From contig JAFGQA010000133.1 in the NCBI GenBank assembly GCA_016935885.1, positions 1-6,676 of the forward strand: DNA of 6,676 nt, in the 5' to 3' direction. The DNA comes from Phycisphaerae bacterium (GTDB lineage: Bacteria > Planctomycetota > Phycisphaerae > UBA1845 > UTPLA1). Made by a program: the position numbers and the translations under genes. The notes below the pieces were generated by a model. The model had not been told where the DNA came from. It searched no databases and worked only from the letters and a program-made list of their open reading frames with translations. Positions 6,172 through 6,676 of this stretch are shown here, piece by piece. The first letter of the stretch is position 1. The number at the start of each line of letters is the position of its first letter.

Positions 6172-6289
6172 AGCTGCCAGTGGCACCCGCCCAAGCTGCC
6201 AGTGGCACCCGCCCAAGCTGCCAGTGGCACCCGCCCAAGCTGTCAGTGGCACCCGCCCAAGCTGCCAGTGACACCCGCCCAAGCTGTCA
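6149..6289. repeat. 22-bp tandem repeat array, six full units plus a partial one
   Basis: Units start at 6149, 6171, 6193, 6215, 6237 and 6259, each opening with AAGCTG and closing with ACCCGCCC. The first four are identical, the fifth has one C-to-T change and the sixth one G-to-A change. A partial seventh (AAGCTGTCA) ends at 6289. Each unit starts with the second arm of the preceding hairpin, so the array grew from the 3' part of the two-hairpin element, which in the left copy has a single unit (67-88). Since 22 is not a multiple of 3 and the unit lacks stops, several frames stay open and give spurious repetitive peptides. Confidence 0.97.
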
Positions 6290-6497
6290 CGCACGCATCG
6301 AGAGTCGGCCGCTACCGCTGAGACGTGCTCCCACCCACGACATAGTCTCACCGGATGCGAGGCGAATGAGCCACTGAGTCCGTTCGCATCTACCTCATCT
6401 CAAACCAACCGGTTCTTGCGAGGACGATCCACGGACTGATAGCCCGTCGTAAAAGAGAGAACAGCGGTTCGGAAACGCCGTTCCTGACTGCGAGAGC
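6290..6497. other. Gene-free stretch right of the tandem array
   Basis: No gene, RNA or strong structure is seen here. The 65-codon minus-strand frame that ends at 6390 shows no recognisable motif and overlaps the small hairpin elements to its right, so I do not call it. Confidence 0.45.
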
Positions 6498-6523
6498 CAC
6501 CGGCTTTGGCGCCGGTGCCACAG
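6498..6523. repeat. Small hairpin element, stem-TTTGGC-stem-CCACAG type
   Basis: CACCGGC (6498-6504) and GCCGGTG (6511-6517) form a 7-bp stem around TTTGGC, directly followed by CCACAG. The loop and the trailing CCACAG are shared with the hairpin at 6646-6671, showing a repeated design with different but self-complementary stems. A half-element, TGCCACGGGCTG, follows at 6528-6539. Confidence 0.7.
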
Positions 6524-6543
6524 TTTTGCCACGGGCTGCTAAT

Positions 6544-6573
6544 GAACGACACGCTCCTGGGGATGTGTCGTTC
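6544..6573. repeat. Inverted repeat
   Basis: GAACGACAC (6544-6552) and GTGTCGTTC (6565-6573) form a perfect 9-bp inverted repeat with a 12-nt centre. It is unlike the neighbouring TGCCAC-type hairpins. A terminator or protein-binding site is possible, but no adjacent gene is visible to assign it to. Confidence 0.5.
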
Positions 6574-6616
6574 TTGGGGGCGACCATGAGCTAGAGCACT
6601 TCACGGTTGGATGCAC

Positions 6617-6671
6617 CTGTGGCACCGCCGTCTCGGCGGTGGATTCACGGGCTTTGGCGCCCGTGCCACAG
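6617..6671. repeat. Composite two-hairpin element with 9-bp terminal inverted repeats (REPIN-like)
   Basis: CTGTGGCAC (6617-6625) and GTGCCACAG (6663-6671) are perfect inverted repeats bounding 55 bp. Inside are two hairpins: CACCGCC/GGCGGTG around GTCTC (6623-6641) and CACGGGC/GCCCGTG around TTTGGC (6646-6665). The layout, two palindromes in opposite orientation with a short spacer, parallels the elements at 1-89 and 6083-6171. A RAYT-type Y1 transposase elsewhere in the genome could mobilise such elements. None is encoded here. Confidence 0.75.
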
Positions 6672-6676
6672 TCACA

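Noticed and set aside
6149..6289. CRISPR array
   Set aside because: The units are contiguous 22-bp repeats without spacers.
6014..6377. Several open frames over the tandem array, on both strands
   Set aside because: The 22-bp unit has no stop in several frames, so these are repetitive translations and not a repeat protein. The array lacks plausible start signals and the same DNA recurs in an intergenic setting.
6390..6587. Minus-strand open frame of 65 codons
   Set aside because: It crosses several hairpin elements, has no recognisable motif, and shows no convincing start signal.

Overview
This is a GC-rich bacterial window, probably from a planctomycete-like or other environmental lineage. 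That guess rests on the many dispersed GTGGCA/TGCCAC-type hairpins, roomy gene spacing, a membrane-anchored TPR gene pair and a lipoprotein of a kinase-like hypothetical family. No marker gene fixes the taxon, so treat it as inference.

Layout from left to right: (1) Positions 1-89 hold a palindromic repeat element that recurs at 6083-6171. (2) Positions about 285-842 hold a decayed minus-strand remnant of an IS256 (Mutator) family insertion sequence, with two in-frame stop codons in the C-terminal part of its transposase. (3) A complete minus-strand tRNA-Ala(CGC) gene lies at 933-1005, with a recognisable promoter upstream and a terminator-like hairpin downstream. (4) A non-coding, partly repeat-bearing stretch runs from 1048 to 1525. 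(5) ilvC (ketol-acid reductoisomerase, minus strand) spans 1526-2629 and carries an unusual in-frame insertion of about 30 residues just before the catalytic HGF motif. (6) Divergent from ilvC, two plus-strand genes at 2736-3680 and 3774-4619 share one architecture: two N-terminal membrane helices followed by a TPR-like helical domain. (7) Convergent with these, a minus-strand lipoprotein gene at 4767-5981 has protein-kinase-like signature spacing and is separated from them by a hairpin that could serve both strands. (8) Positions 6083-6676 are rich in repeats: the second copy of the palindromic element, a 22-bp tandem array of six units, and several small hairpin elements, one of them a composite bounded by inverted repeats (REPIN-like).

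Only ilvC has an assignable pathway (branched-chain amino acid synthesis), and it is not next to other ilv or leu genes. The two TPR proteins probably work together, or at least share an origin. Nothing in the sequence links them to ilvC or to the lipoprotein.

The most interesting signals are the translated, hairpin-forming insertion inside ilvC, the family of two-hairpin elements flanked by TGCCAC/GTGGCA, and the kinase-like secreted lipoprotein. I do not see a defence system, CRISPR array, toxin-antitoxin pair or biosynthetic cluster.
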